DNA of 64,000 bases from an uncultured Lachnospiraceae bacterium (GTDB lineage: Bacteria > Bacillota > Clostridia > Lachnospirales > Lachnospiraceae): the NCBI GenBank assembly GCA_910588655.1, contig CAJUPJ010000012.1:25562-89561 (forward strand). The letters are read 5' to 3'. The translations under genes and the position numbers were made by a program. Below, one piece after another: positions 36,229 to 44,271 of the stretch (position 1 is the first letter of the stretch; the number at the start of each line of letters is the position of its first letter). The notes beneath the pieces are model-generated. The model ran no database searches and was not told the DNA's origin. It worked only from the letters and a program-made list of their open reading frames with translations.

Positions 36229-36849
36229 AATTATAAAGCTTATATTCTTAAAAATGGATACAAAAAATATTTAGAAGAATTATTAAATACAAACATTGAA
36301 TTTGATATTATAATTCTTGATACCGGATTAGATGGAATGGGTGGTATAGAACTTGCTCATAATATAAGAAAAATGGATAAACATGTTTTGTTGGTTTTTA
36401 TTTCTGCTTGTATTGATTATGCACTAGATGCATTTCGTGTACAGGCTTTCCGCTTTCTTATAAAACCTGTTACTTATGAACAATTTATACAAGAAATTTT
36501 AGATGCATCTAATGTGTTAAAAGATAGAAAACAACAATATTTAGAGATAAGACAAAATGGCATTAAAAGAAATATTCAAACAAAAGATGTAATATATATT
36601 GAGAGCCAGCATAATATACATATTGATGGCGGAATAATAGAAGTAACACAGACATTAAAATCTGTATTAAAAAATAATGAAAGACATTTTTGCCAGGTAC
36701 ATAAATGTTACATTGTAAATCTTAGACATTACTGTTTTAGAAAAAAATACGAATTGCATTTAAAATATGGTTATATAATTCCGATAAGAAGATATCGGAT
36801 AAATGAGTTTGAGGAAAAGTATATAGCATATTGTAAAAATTTTATATAA
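36229..36849 (+). pseudogene. 5'-truncated LytTR-family response regulator
   Basis: AgrA/LytR-type response regulator lacking its beginning. The frame starts after a stop at 36226-36228 with no ATG until 36337. The receiver lacks its first 30 or so residues, including the acidic pocket, but keeps the phospho-Asp (DIIILDTGLDGMGG), the switch region (LLVFISA) and the lysine (RFLIKPV). A complete LytTR DNA-binding domain follows (about the last 100 residues: YIESQHNIHI, QVHKCYIVNL, IIPIRRYRINEFEE). No histidine kinase gene is adjacent. Repeat D lies about 110 bases upstream, so a rearrangement may have removed the start. Confidence 0.7.
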
Positions 36850-36981
36850 TATGTGTGGGTGTGATATATTGTACTTATTTATAGATTTGGATATTACAAA
36901 TGCTGTTTTGAAAAAATGTATTGCTGTAATTGTCAGTTTTGAGAGTGTAGAAAAATTTTTAAAAAAATTTGAAAAAAGTTA

Positions 36982-37010
36982 TTGACAAATCCTGTAACAT
37001 CATATAGAAT
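36982..37010 (+). promoter_or_regulatory. tRNA operon promoter
   Basis: TTGACA at 36982-36987 and TAGAAT at 37005-37010 with 17-base spacing, 42 bases before the first tRNA. Confidence 0.85.
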
Positions 37011-37052
37011 ATTACTTGCGTCACAGGTAAGACTTAAGTAATTAAAGTAGTA

Positions 37053-37127
37053 CGGGGTGTGGCTCAGTTTGGCTAGAGTACCTGATTTGGGATCAGGGGG
37101 TCGCAGGTTCGAATCCTGTCACCCCGA
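37053..37127 (+). tRNA. tRNA-Pro (TGG)
   Basis: Full cloverleaf: acceptor CGGGGTG/CACCCCG, anticodon loop TTTGGGA with anticodon TGG, T loop GGTTCGAATCC. CCA is not encoded. Confidence 0.95.
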
Positions 37128-37179
37128 TTGGTGACGCATAATTTAATAAAGGAAGCATAGATTAGAGCTTTCAATATAT

Positions 37180-37250
37180 GCGGGTGTAGTTCAATGGTAG
37201 AACACCAGCCTTCCAAGCTGGATACGTGGGTTCGATTCCCATCACCCGCT
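37180..37250 (+). tRNA. tRNA-Gly (TCC)
   Basis: Acceptor GCGGGTG/CACCCGC, anticodon stem CCAGC/GCTGG with anticodon TCC, T loop GGTTCGATTCC. Confidence 0.95.
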
Positions 37251-37259
37251 TTTATATAT

Positions 37260-37333
37260 GTGCCAGTAGCTCAGTTGGATAGAGCAACGGCCTTCTAAGC
37301 CGTGTGTCGGGGGTTCGAATCCCTTCTGGCACG
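37260..37333 (+). tRNA. tRNA-Arg (TCT)
   Basis: Acceptor GTGCCAG/CTGGCAC, anticodon stem ACGGC/GCCGT with anticodon TCT, T loop GGTTCGAATCC. This tRNA reads AGA, a codon used heavily in the window. Confidence 0.95.
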
Positions 37334-37376
37334 TTGCCAGCACCAGAGTTATTTGCTGGCTGGTTATTTTATTTAT

Positions 37377-37451
37377 GGTGGGTATGGCGCAGTTGGTTAG
37401 CGCGCCAGATTGTGGCTCTGGAGGCCGAGGGTTCGAATCCCTCTATCCACC
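37377..37451 (+). tRNA. tRNA-His (GTG)
   Basis: Carries the extra G at position -1 facing C73, as expected for tRNA-His; anticodon stem CCAGA/TCTGG with anticodon GTG. Confidence 0.95.
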
Positions 37452-37457
37452 CTTATA

Positions 37458-37487
37458 ATCCTTGTTTTAAACAACAGGGATTTTTTT
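37458..37487 (+). terminator. Terminator after tRNA-His
   Basis: Stem built from TTGTT/AACAA with outer CC/GG pairs, followed by seven T residues. It lies 10 bases before tRNA-Gln, so tRNA-Gln depends on read-through or an unseen promoter. Confidence 0.65.
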
Positions 37488-37496
37488 CTACTATAG

Positions 37497-37568
37497 TGGG
37501 CCATCGCCAAGCGGTAAGGCACAGGACTTTGACTCCTGCACTCGTGGGTTCAAATCCCGCTGGCCCAG
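37497..37568 (+). tRNA. tRNA-Gln (TTG)
   Basis: Acceptor TGGGCCA/TGGCCCA, anticodon stem CAGGA/TCCTG with anticodon TTG, T loop GGTTCAAATCC. The integrase relic begins about 200 bases downstream, so its 3' end may have served as an attachment site. Confidence 0.95.
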
Positions 37569-37572
37569 TTAT

Positions 37573-37609
37573 AAAAACACTTGGAATTATTAGCTTCCAG
37601 GTGTTTTTT
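37573..37609 (+). terminator. Terminator after tRNA-Gln
   Basis: AAAACACTTGGAA/TTCCAGGTGTTTTTT hairpin with loop TTATTAGC and a T-run. Confidence 0.8.
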
Positions 37610-37639
37610 AATTTCTAAAACACTTCAAAAAACGTCCTT

Positions 37640-37661
37640 GGTAGACATTTTGGTAGACATT
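37640..37661 (+). repeat. Short direct repeat upstream of the integrase relic
   Basis: GGTAGACATT occurs twice, at 37640-37649 and 37652-37661. Possibly a recombinase or excisionase binding-site remnant; too short to be certain. Confidence 0.4.
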
Positions 37662-37768
37662 CTGTCTGGCATTTCAAAAACCTTTGTCATAATGAAGCTT
37701 TGGTATACAAATATTTTATATTGTTGCATTTAGCAGACATCTGGCAGAATAGAAAGGATGTAACAAAT

Positions 37769-38739
37769 ATGGCAAGAAAAGTAGTAGAACGTAACATTTC
37801 ATATGATGATATCAGAAAAAATATTATGTTAATCTGGATTATGGCATTATTGATGGAAAAAGAAAGAAGAAAACAGAGATATTTACTAAAAAATCAGAAG
37901 CAAAGCGCAGATTAACAGAGTTCCAGTACTAGAAAAACACGACTGGAGTGGCAGCCCCGTCTGATGATACACTAGCTGACTGGTTGGAAAATATTGTAAA
38001 AATTAATAATGAGGTTACTAGCTATGAATCATACAAGAATATAATAAAATATCTTAAAGCTGATATGGGTAGAATAAAGCTTCAAAAACTTACTGCAAAA
38101 AGAATATAGCAGTATTATAATGACAGAATCCAGGGCAAAGACGGAACAAAGTTATCAGGGAATACAGTAAAAAAACACCATACACTCTTAAAAACTGCTG
38201 TTTCACCAGCAGCATTATTAGGTCTGCGGCGTGAAGAAATCTGTGGGCTTAAATGGTCTAATGTGGATTTTGCAACTAAAGAAATACATATAATAGAAGC
38301 AAAAATTATTGCAGGTTCAGATGTAATAGAAAAAAGCACTAAAAATTCTTCTTCTAACAGGACATTATATATGGATGATTATTTATGCCAGATATTATCA
38401 GAGATTAAACAACAGCAGATAGAAAACAAAAATTTTTTGGGTGACAGATACAATGAAAATGATTATGTAGAAGTAGATGAAACTGGCAAGCCAGTTAATC
38501 CAGGCTATCTGTCTTCACGTTTCCGCAAGTGCATCGTTACTAATGAACTGCCACATATTACATTACATGGATTAAGACATTCTGTTGCATCAATAGCAAA
38601 TGAAGCAGGTGTAACATTATTTAACATTAGTAAAATGCTTGGACATAGCAGTCCAGATGTTACTGGAAAAGTCTATACCAATTTATTTGATGAAACCAAT
38701 AAGGAAGCATTTGGTAAAATAGCCAAAGCTTTGAAATAA
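37769..38739 (+). pseudogene. Tyrosine integrase relic
   Basis: Decayed integrase of the Lachnospiraceae mobile-element type. The start MARKVVERNISYDDIRKN is intact, then the frame shifts. After 37960 a second frame reads LADWLENIVKINNEVTSYESYKNII...LQKLTAKRI and hits a TAG near 38108. Later the catalytic domain runs from LLGLRREEICGLKW to the end with HGLRHSVAS and LGHSSPDVTGKVYTNLF. About 60 residues between the core-binding and catalytic parts (after TLLKTA) are missing. It therefore cannot be active. Its position 200 bases after tRNA-Gln suggests an integrated element that has been lost. Confidence 0.85.
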
Positions 38740-38839
38740 TAAATGTATGTATACATACCAGATAAATTTCTAAAAATAGGATATAACTTAAATAAGAGGG
38801 AAAATAAAGTAATATGCCTTATTTTCCCTCTGTTCTTTA

Positions 38840-39002
38840 TACATGTGTCTGTAATCCTGTATCTGCCCTTAATGGTAAAAGATGAAAGATATCCATTCTG
38901 TAGCAGCTCCAGTATAGTATTTTTTGACACTTTTAATATTTCCTGTGCCTCCTTGCGTGTCATAACAGAAGGTATATCATTCATAGATACATTCATAAAC
39001 AA
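38840..39002 (-). pseudogene. Excisionase-like HTH protein, truncated
   Basis: The N-terminal part, PSVMTRKEAQEILKVSKNTILELLQNG...FTIKGRYRI, is a MerR-like excisionase (HTH_17/Xis) domain. After this the frame runs into unrelated residues that overlap the integrase end on the opposite strand, so the C-terminus is lost or shifted. It faces the integrase relic and probably came with the same element. Confidence 0.6.
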
Positions 39003-39072
39003 TCCCTTTCATGGAATAAAAAATGGTGGTTACAGGCTTTATATGGTTTATACCAGTTTGTATCTGGATTAA

Positions 39073-40791
39073 TTATTTGTTTGGGTTTGTTATCATATTA
39101 TTCATTACAAAACATTCTTTTTTATAAAAACATATACCATATTTAAGTATATCAGTATAACCTTCTTCGATAATATCATTATCATAGTGAAGCCTTTCTA
39201 TCTGTTCCAGAGCCTCCATGCAGCCTTTTTCCAGTTTATTTATGCTGTCTGCTACTTTAAATTCAAGTATAATTGCCCTGCCCTTGCGTATTCTTTTTGT
39301 TTTAAGGGTTAAATCATATCTCCCATTGCCACTTTCCCTGTTGGATTTTATAATGTATTTGTTGTTATGCCTTAAAAGCCCTGTAATAAAACCATGATAA
39401 TAATCTTCCTTGTAGTCATAAAAGCTTATTGTGTCCATAAGCTGTCCTGTTATAATATCTGATGCTGTTTCACAGTCACCTTCTTCAAATGCTTTTACCA
39501 GCCCTGATAAATCCTGTTTTCCAATACATTGCAGAAACCATTCTCGTATATTGTTTTTGTATATATATGAAATTTCTTCATTCGGTATTTTCATTGACAG
39601 GTATATCTGCTGTTCCATAAAACTTCTTTCTACAGTTTTAAGATATCCTGTAAAAAACAGGAAATTCCATAAATTGTCCTGGGATTTATAAATATCCCCA
39701 TAGGTAATATCTTCATGTACTGGTTTTTCTATTGTACCACCTGCAATAATCCTTTCAAGTTCCTGCTTTGTATTATCATCTGCATTTTCAATTAATTCAC
39801 GTACAATACTATTGGAAGATGTATTAGACCAGTATGGTTTTGGAAATTCAGTATTCCTGTGGGATATATCATAAATATAATTTATTACACTCCAGGGATT
39901 ATATACCTCTGTATTTCCGAAAAGATATCCGTCATACCAGCTTTTTACTTCATCTCTTCTTTGTATTATACCATAATCTTCAAGAAAACTGTCAACTTCA
40001 TTCTGTGTAAACCCAAAATATTCTGCATAGCTTTCATCTAATACAGAAACTACTTTCAAATTGTTAAGTCCTGTAAATATACTTTCCTTGCTGATACGCA
40101 GACACCCTGTAATCACAGCAAATTTAAGGCTTTCATTTGTTTTTAATGCGGATTCAAACAGTGAGCGGATAAAGGAAACCATCTCATCATAAAAACCATT
40201 GAAATAAGCATTTTCAAGTGGTACATCATATTCATCAATAAGTATGATTGTTTTCTGTTTATGGTATATTTCAAGAAATTTTGATAAAGTCTGCAATGCT
40301 GTGCAGTATTCAGACATTGGTGCTGTCCCTTCCATTAAAGAAAGAAATTCCTTTTTTTCGGATGGAAGCAGGAAATCCCCTTTCATTATATAGCTATGCC
40401 GTCTGTATTCTTTGATAAGTTCTTTCTGTAATTTTTCGGAAGCTGTCCCAAATGCTGGCTGTTTAGAAGATTTTAATGACAGGAATATTACTGGGTATTG
40501 TCCAATATGTTTTGTATATTCTTCTCCTGCTTCCATAATCTTTTTACCCTGGAAATATACAGAATTGTCTGCCACTGTCCCATCTGGAAGCATTTCTTTT
40601 TCAAAAAAAGTTTTTAACATGTTCTGGGCTAATGTTTTTCCGAAACGCCTTGGACGTGTAAATAATGTAACTGTATTTTTTTGTGCCAGTAAATCACGTA
40701 TTAACAAGGTTTTATCTATATAATAGTAGCCTTCACTTATCATTGTTTTATAAAATTCTACACCTATTGGTATTGGTGATATATATTGCAT
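39073..40791 (-). CDS. AAA-ATPase-like / PD-(D/E)XK nuclease family protein
   Basis: Protein of 572 residues combining an AAA-ATPase-like N-terminal domain (YYIDKTLLIRDLL, then the P-loop TRPRRFGKTLAQNML at about residues 45-60, Walker B IILIDEYDVPLE) with a C-terminal PD-(D/E)XK nuclease-like domain (GNGRYDLTLK, IILEFKVADS). The family is abundant and often multicopy in gut Clostridia and Bacteroidetes; its role is unknown, with mobile-element or conflict functions proposed. A broken second copy in the same direction lies at 50935-51876, so the pair brackets the kinase/GTPase island. Confidence 0.85.
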   Translation of the reverse strand: MQYISPIPIGVEFYKTMISEGYYYIDKTLLIRDLLAQKNTVTLFTRPRRFGKTLAQNMLKTFFEKEMLPDGTVADNSVYFQGKKIMEAGEEYTKHIGQYPVIFLSLKSSKQPAFGTASEKLQKELIKEYRRHSYIMKGDFLLPSEKKEFLSLMEGTAPMSEYCTALQTLSKFLEIYHKQKTIILIDEYDVPLENAYFNGFYDEMVSFIRSLFESALKTNESLKFAVITGCLRISKESIFTGLNNLKVVSVLDESYAEYFGFTQNEVDSFLEDYGIIQRRDEVKSWYDGYLFGNTEVYNPWSVINYIYDISHRNTEFPKPYWSNTSSNSIVRELIENADDNTKQELERIIAGGTIEKPVHEDITYGDIYKSQDNLWNFLFFTGYLKTVERSFMEQQIYLSMKIPNEEISYIYKNNIREWFLQCIGKQDLSGLVKAFEEGDCETASDIITGQLMDTISFYDYKEDYYHGFITGLLRHNNKYIIKSNRESGNGRYDLTLKTKRIRKGRAIILEFKVADSINKLEKGCMEALEQIERLHYDNDIIEEGYTDILKYGICFYKKECFVMNNMITNPNK

Positions 40792-41263
40792 GACAGATGC
40801 CCCCTTTCCTGGTTATCCTAATCATACCATAAGTGTGTTCCTGGGGGAAGTATCTATATATAAATACACATATTATATATTAAGATAAAAATATTTATAA
40901 AGAACTTTTAAAATTGTTGCAAAGCAATTGGTATTTTAAGAATTAATAGAAATAACAGTTGTTTTCAACAAACTGTATTAATGATTCTTTTGTAACCAAA
41001 TATTTATTTTACAACAATGAAATATTTGATACAAATTATTGAAAAGAAAGTTTTATTGTATCAGAATAATAGAGTTTAAATACACATGGTTAGACTGATA
41101 TAAAAAATAATATATATTTTTGTTATTACACAAAATTGGCATATGTAATATATGAAAGAAACTATACATTTTAAAAATATATAAAATATTTCCGGCATTA
41201 ATAGCATAAATAATATTATATTGCATAAAAATAATTATCTATATAATTATAAAATAAATATAG
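40792..41263. other. AT-rich gene-free stretch
   Basis: About 470 bases, more than 75 percent A+T, between the AAA-ATPase gene and the small membrane-protein gene. It must contain the promoter of the former; apart from runs of A and T no gene, hairpin or repeat was recognised. Confidence 0.6.
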
Positions 41264-41509
41264 TTAAATATAAACAAATAACAAAAATATTATAAAGAAT
41301 AATAAAGAGGAAAATAAACCAGATGTCCAAATACATATAGCTATTAAACTGCTATTTTTTTTCTTTTTCCTCTTTTTTAAGAGTTGGTATATATTTTGTC
41401 TGATGTTATCAGCATATATATTCTTATAAAGCTGTGGTGGATAATAATGGCTAGCCTTTATATACTCATATGCTTGTTGTTTGTTTATGATTTCTTTTAA
41501 ATCTTCCAT
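41264..41509 (-). CDS. Small membrane protein of the kinase operon
   Basis: Protein of 81 residues. The N-terminal helical region (MEDLKEIINKQQAYEYIKASHYYPPQLYKN) precedes a Lys-rich stretch (KKRKKKKN) and one C-terminal hydrophobic helix (LIAICIWTSGLFSSLLFFIIFLLF), predicting a tail-anchored protein with its N-terminus in the cytosol. The start is ATG 41509, with GAGAGGG 9 bases upstream. Last gene of the HTH-kinase operon, 56 bases after the kinase. Possibly a kinase substrate or partner; no family recognised. Confidence 0.6.
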   Translation of the reverse strand: MEDLKEIINKQQAYEYIKASHYYPPQLYKNIYADNIRQNIYQLLKKRKKKKNSSLIAICIWTSGLFSSLLFFIIFLLFVYI

Positions 41510-41565
41510 AGTTAAATACCCTCTCAATTTTTATATTATATAACAATAAATAATTTTAATATTTA

Positions 41566-42807
41566 CTATAATAAAACGTAAATAATACATACAAGTAAAT
41601 ACCCTGTTATTAATGCTATAAAACGGGCAAAAAATCTTATTATAGGAAATATATTATATGCTTTCTGGTATTTTGGGGACAATCTTCCAATACGAAAAGT
41701 ATCAAATATAGCTATTATTGTTACTAAATATAAAAGTACACAAGTGATGAAAGTTTTAACAGGTTCTTTTTCCGCTGGAGCTCCCATTGCCATACAAAAC
41801 ATATAAAAAGTTGATATAATATAAGAGCAAAAAATTTTTAAACGGTTATTGCTACGGAATCCCGGGGTATGTTTTATAATGTTATAAAAAAGACTATCAG
41901 GATAGCGTAATTCTATTTCAATGTCTTTTTTTAACTGTGTGAGGTTTTTGTAGCGCAGTTCATAATTTGCTGTACAATTTTTAAAAATATTTTTAGCAGC
42001 TTTAGTACATGTATCTGGCAGTTCCTTTTTATTTTTATCTTTTGGAGAGTTACCAGACAGCATAAAATAAAATATACAGCCAAGGGAGTAAATGTCTGTC
42101 CGGTCTGTAGGGTAAGTAAAATCAATAATTTCTGGTGCAGTATAAGGTAATGTACCAAATGCGTGTGTTACAGTATGGTTTTCCATTTTTATTTTATTTG
42201 CAATGTCAAAATCAATAAGTTTCACAGATATTTTATGGTGGATTCCTGGGATATGGTCAAAAAAGTTATCCCATCCAAAGCGGTCAGTCATAAGTATATT
42301 CTGTGGTGATATATCCCCATGCTGGAAGCCGTTCTGGTGTAGTACAGAAACTGCATCACATAACTGGTAAAAAAAGACCAGTGCTTCTTTTTCAGACAGA
42401 CAGCCGAAACTTCTGATATACTGTTCTAAAGACAGCGAGCGTGTATTAACTGTAAGTCCAGGGCTAAGTGAGCGGTAATTTAAAGAAACCGGGCGTGGGA
42501 TAAACTCATTTATGGCAATAAAATAATTATGGCATTTCTCAGAAGAAAAAGTGCCATATACTGTTTCTAAATAAGGACTCCAGTTGTTAGATATAATATT
42601 ATATAAAGAAAGGTATTCTTTTGGAAGTTCTTTTAAAATAATACTGCTATGGTCTGGAACAAGTTTTAAATATTCTTTTTTTATATCTGCAAGGTATATA
42701 TGGTATTCTTTGTATTCACTACAGTTTTCATTCAGACAGTCAATAAGTTCAAAATCTATGTATGGAGATAAATCTGTTTTAAATTGTTCTAAAGTATTTT
42801 CTAACAT
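41566..42807 (-). CDS. Ser/Thr protein kinase with C-terminal membrane helices
   Basis: Eukaryotic-type protein kinase of 413 residues. The N-lobe is diverged and lacks a clear Gly-rich loop, but ILKEL offers a lysine (K59). The C-lobe is good: catalytic loop HGDISPQN (D165, N170), DFD in place of DFG (D199), APEI (224-227) and the helix DIYSLGCIFYFMLSG. HGD instead of HRD makes it a non-RD kinase. Three or so hydrophobic helices (about 315-410) anchor it. Its ATG overlaps the stop of the HTH gene by 7 bases, so the two are coupled. It faces the GTPase operon across 1.5 kb. Confidence 0.85.
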   Translation of the reverse strand: MLENTLEQFKTDLSPYIDFELIDCLNENCSEYKEYHIYLADIKKEYLKLVPDHSSIILKELPKEYLSLYNIISNNWSPYLETVYGTFSSEKCHNYFIAINEFIPRPVSLNYRSLSPGLTVNTRSLSLEQYIRSFGCLSEKEALVFFYQLCDAVSVLHQNGFQHGDISPQNILMTDRFGWDNFFDHIPGIHHKISVKLIDFDIANKIKMENHTVTHAFGTLPYTAPEIIDFTYPTDRTDIYSLGCIFYFMLSGNSPKDKNKKELPDTCTKAAKNIFKNCTANYELRYKNLTQLKKDIEIELRYPDSLFYNIIKHTPGFRSNNRLKIFCSYIISTFYMFCMAMGAPAEKEPVKTFITCVLLYLVTIIAIFDTFRIGRLSPKYQKAYNIFPIIRFFARFIALITGYLLVCIIYVLL

Positions 42808-43232
42808 AGTGTATCTTCAAAACCTTCCTTTAGCTTTTCATTAATTTTATCAAGGGGGAGTTTATCTTTAATTCCATTTAATATAATAAAGTCACGTACA
42901 TTTCTTGCATATAGTCCATTATATCCTAATCCGGTTAAAAATTGCCTGGTTTTTGTTATATCATAACCAAGGACAATTAGCAGGGATAGTATTTTATTAC
43001 GGTTCATATTTTTTTTGCTATTCAGAAAGTCTAAAAGATGTGAGGGTGTAATATTACATTCTGTTGCTATCTGGTTAATACTATATTTAGAATTTTCAAT
43101 AATGTCATCACGAAGAAGGTGTTTTAGTTGTTTAGGTGTAACAAAGTCAATTTCTTCTTTAGAAACGGGTTCATTCTGGTCCAGTCTTTTTAAAATTTCA
43201 TCAGTTGTTAAAGTAGTTTTTTCTTTATTCAT
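42801..43232 (-). CDS. HTH protein coupled to the kinase
   Basis: Protein of 143 residues from ATG 43232 (GAGG about 10 bases upstream). A helix-turn-helix resembling XRE-type domains lies at about 57-100 (YSINQIATECNITPSHLLDFLNSKK...ILSLLIVLGYDI). The C-terminal part (FLTGLGYNGLYARNVRDFIILNGI) is not recognised but resembles extensions of HTH proteins found next to bacterial Ser/Thr kinases. It may regulate the island and be phosphorylated by the kinase; that is inference. Confidence 0.65.
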   Translation of the reverse strand: MNKEKTTLTTDEILKRLDQNEPVSKEEIDFVTPKQLKHLLRDDIIENSKYSINQIATECNITPSHLLDFLNSKKNMNRNKILSLLIVLGYDITKTRQFLTGLGYNGLYARNVRDFIILNGIKDKLPLDKINEKLKEGFEDTLC

Positions 43233-43266
43233 TATGGTATAACCTCTGTTATTATAGATTTTTCTT

Positions 43267-43295
43267 ATTATATACACAAATTTTTATAATTGCAA
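43267..43295 (-). promoter_or_regulatory. Promoter of the HTH-kinase operon
   Basis: On the minus strand TTGCAA (43290-43295) and TATAAT (43267-43272) with 17-base spacing, 35 bases before the HTH gene. Confidence 0.75.
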
Positions 43296-43589
43296 GTGTA
43301 AAAAAAACACTGACAGAGAATGAAAGTAGTTTTTTAATAATGTATACTATAAAATAATTGAATCCAGGAAAAATATTTTTGGTAGTATAGCAATAATATT
43401 TTCCGGATGTATGAAGTAATACATTATGGATAGCAGATAGTTTATTTGCTTATGTGTTTCCCTTGCCAGAGGATATTCAGGCAGCTTTGGAAAATATCCG
43501 CCAGATAAAAATAATATGTTAAGCAAAAAGGAACTGGATATAAGATAAAAGTTATTTTAGGGACAGTTTTTACTGTAATCATTACAGTT

Positions 43590-44039
43590 TTGTTTGTATC
43601 TGCTATGGATATTATATTAGGAGAAATAGGGGAATATCCAATGGCTAATTATCCGTCCAGTATTGAAAATATTACATATGGACAGGCATTTGGTATTGCA
43701 TGTGAGGATGTTAACTGGTCTGGGGTAAATGAAAGTGCAAGTGAAGATGGTAATAGTTATATCCAGATGGATGGCAAGTGTATGTGTGGTGGTAAAAAAT
43801 ACAAAATAAAAGTCTGGTTTCAATATTATTTTGGAACAAGTATTGATAGTGTTGATGAAACAACACTTTTTGAAATTAGTTTTGTTGGTTTGGATAACGA
43901 TATAGAGGTTTATAAAAGTGATATGGAAGATATTATTTATTCTATGTTTAAAATGTATGCAGATAAAAATAATATTCCTTTAGATGAATCAGTTAAGGAT
44001 GGCATTTTATATACGTCAGGCTGGCTGTTAGATGAATAA
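43590..44039 (+). CDS. Membrane-anchored unknown protein, uncertain start
   Basis: About 149 residues are readable from TTG 43590, but the frame continues upstream through a hydrophobic segment (KVILGTVFTVIITVLFVSA), so the anchor begins earlier. A candidate start, ATG 43515 (MLSKKELDIR), is out of frame by one base; adding one base near 43545 would join the two. The extracytoplasmic part includes CEDVNWSG and a MCGGKKYKIKVWFQYYFG strand pair. I do not recognise the family. It lies upstream of, and probably is not part of, the GTPase operon, which has its own promoter. Confidence 0.5.
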   Translation: MFVSAMDIILGEIGEYPMANYPSSIENITYGQAFGIACEDVNWSGVNESASEDGNSYIQMDGKCMCGGKKYKIKVWFQYYFGTSIDSVDETTLFEISFVGLDNDIEVYKSDMEDIIYSMFKMYADKNNIPLDESVKDGILYTSGWLLDE

Positions 44040-44130
44040 CTGGTATATATGTGGACTGTTTTGGATTTTTAGTTTTTTCAAAATGCGCAGTAAAAGGTAA
44101 TAAAAAAAGAATAATTATATGAAAACAAGT

Positions 44131-44159
44131 TTGACTATCATTTTTAAGATTACTATAAT
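44131..44159 (+). promoter_or_regulatory. Promoter of the GTPase operon
   Basis: TTGACT (44131-44136) and a perfect TATAAT (44154-44159) with 17-base spacing, 113 bases before the dynamin-like GTPase. Confidence 0.8.
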
Positions 44160-44271
44160 ATATAAAATGACGATAGAGAAAATAATAGAAGAATATGACA
44201 GGAAATACTTGCAACTATTAAAAATATTACAACATATGTAAATCAAAACACATGAAGGGAAGGATAGCAGG

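Noticed and set aside
44167..44241. 24-codon open frame (MTIEKIIEEYDRKY) ahead of the dynamin-like gene
   Set aside because: Lies within the leader just after the -10 box, has no ribosome binding site and is too short to support.
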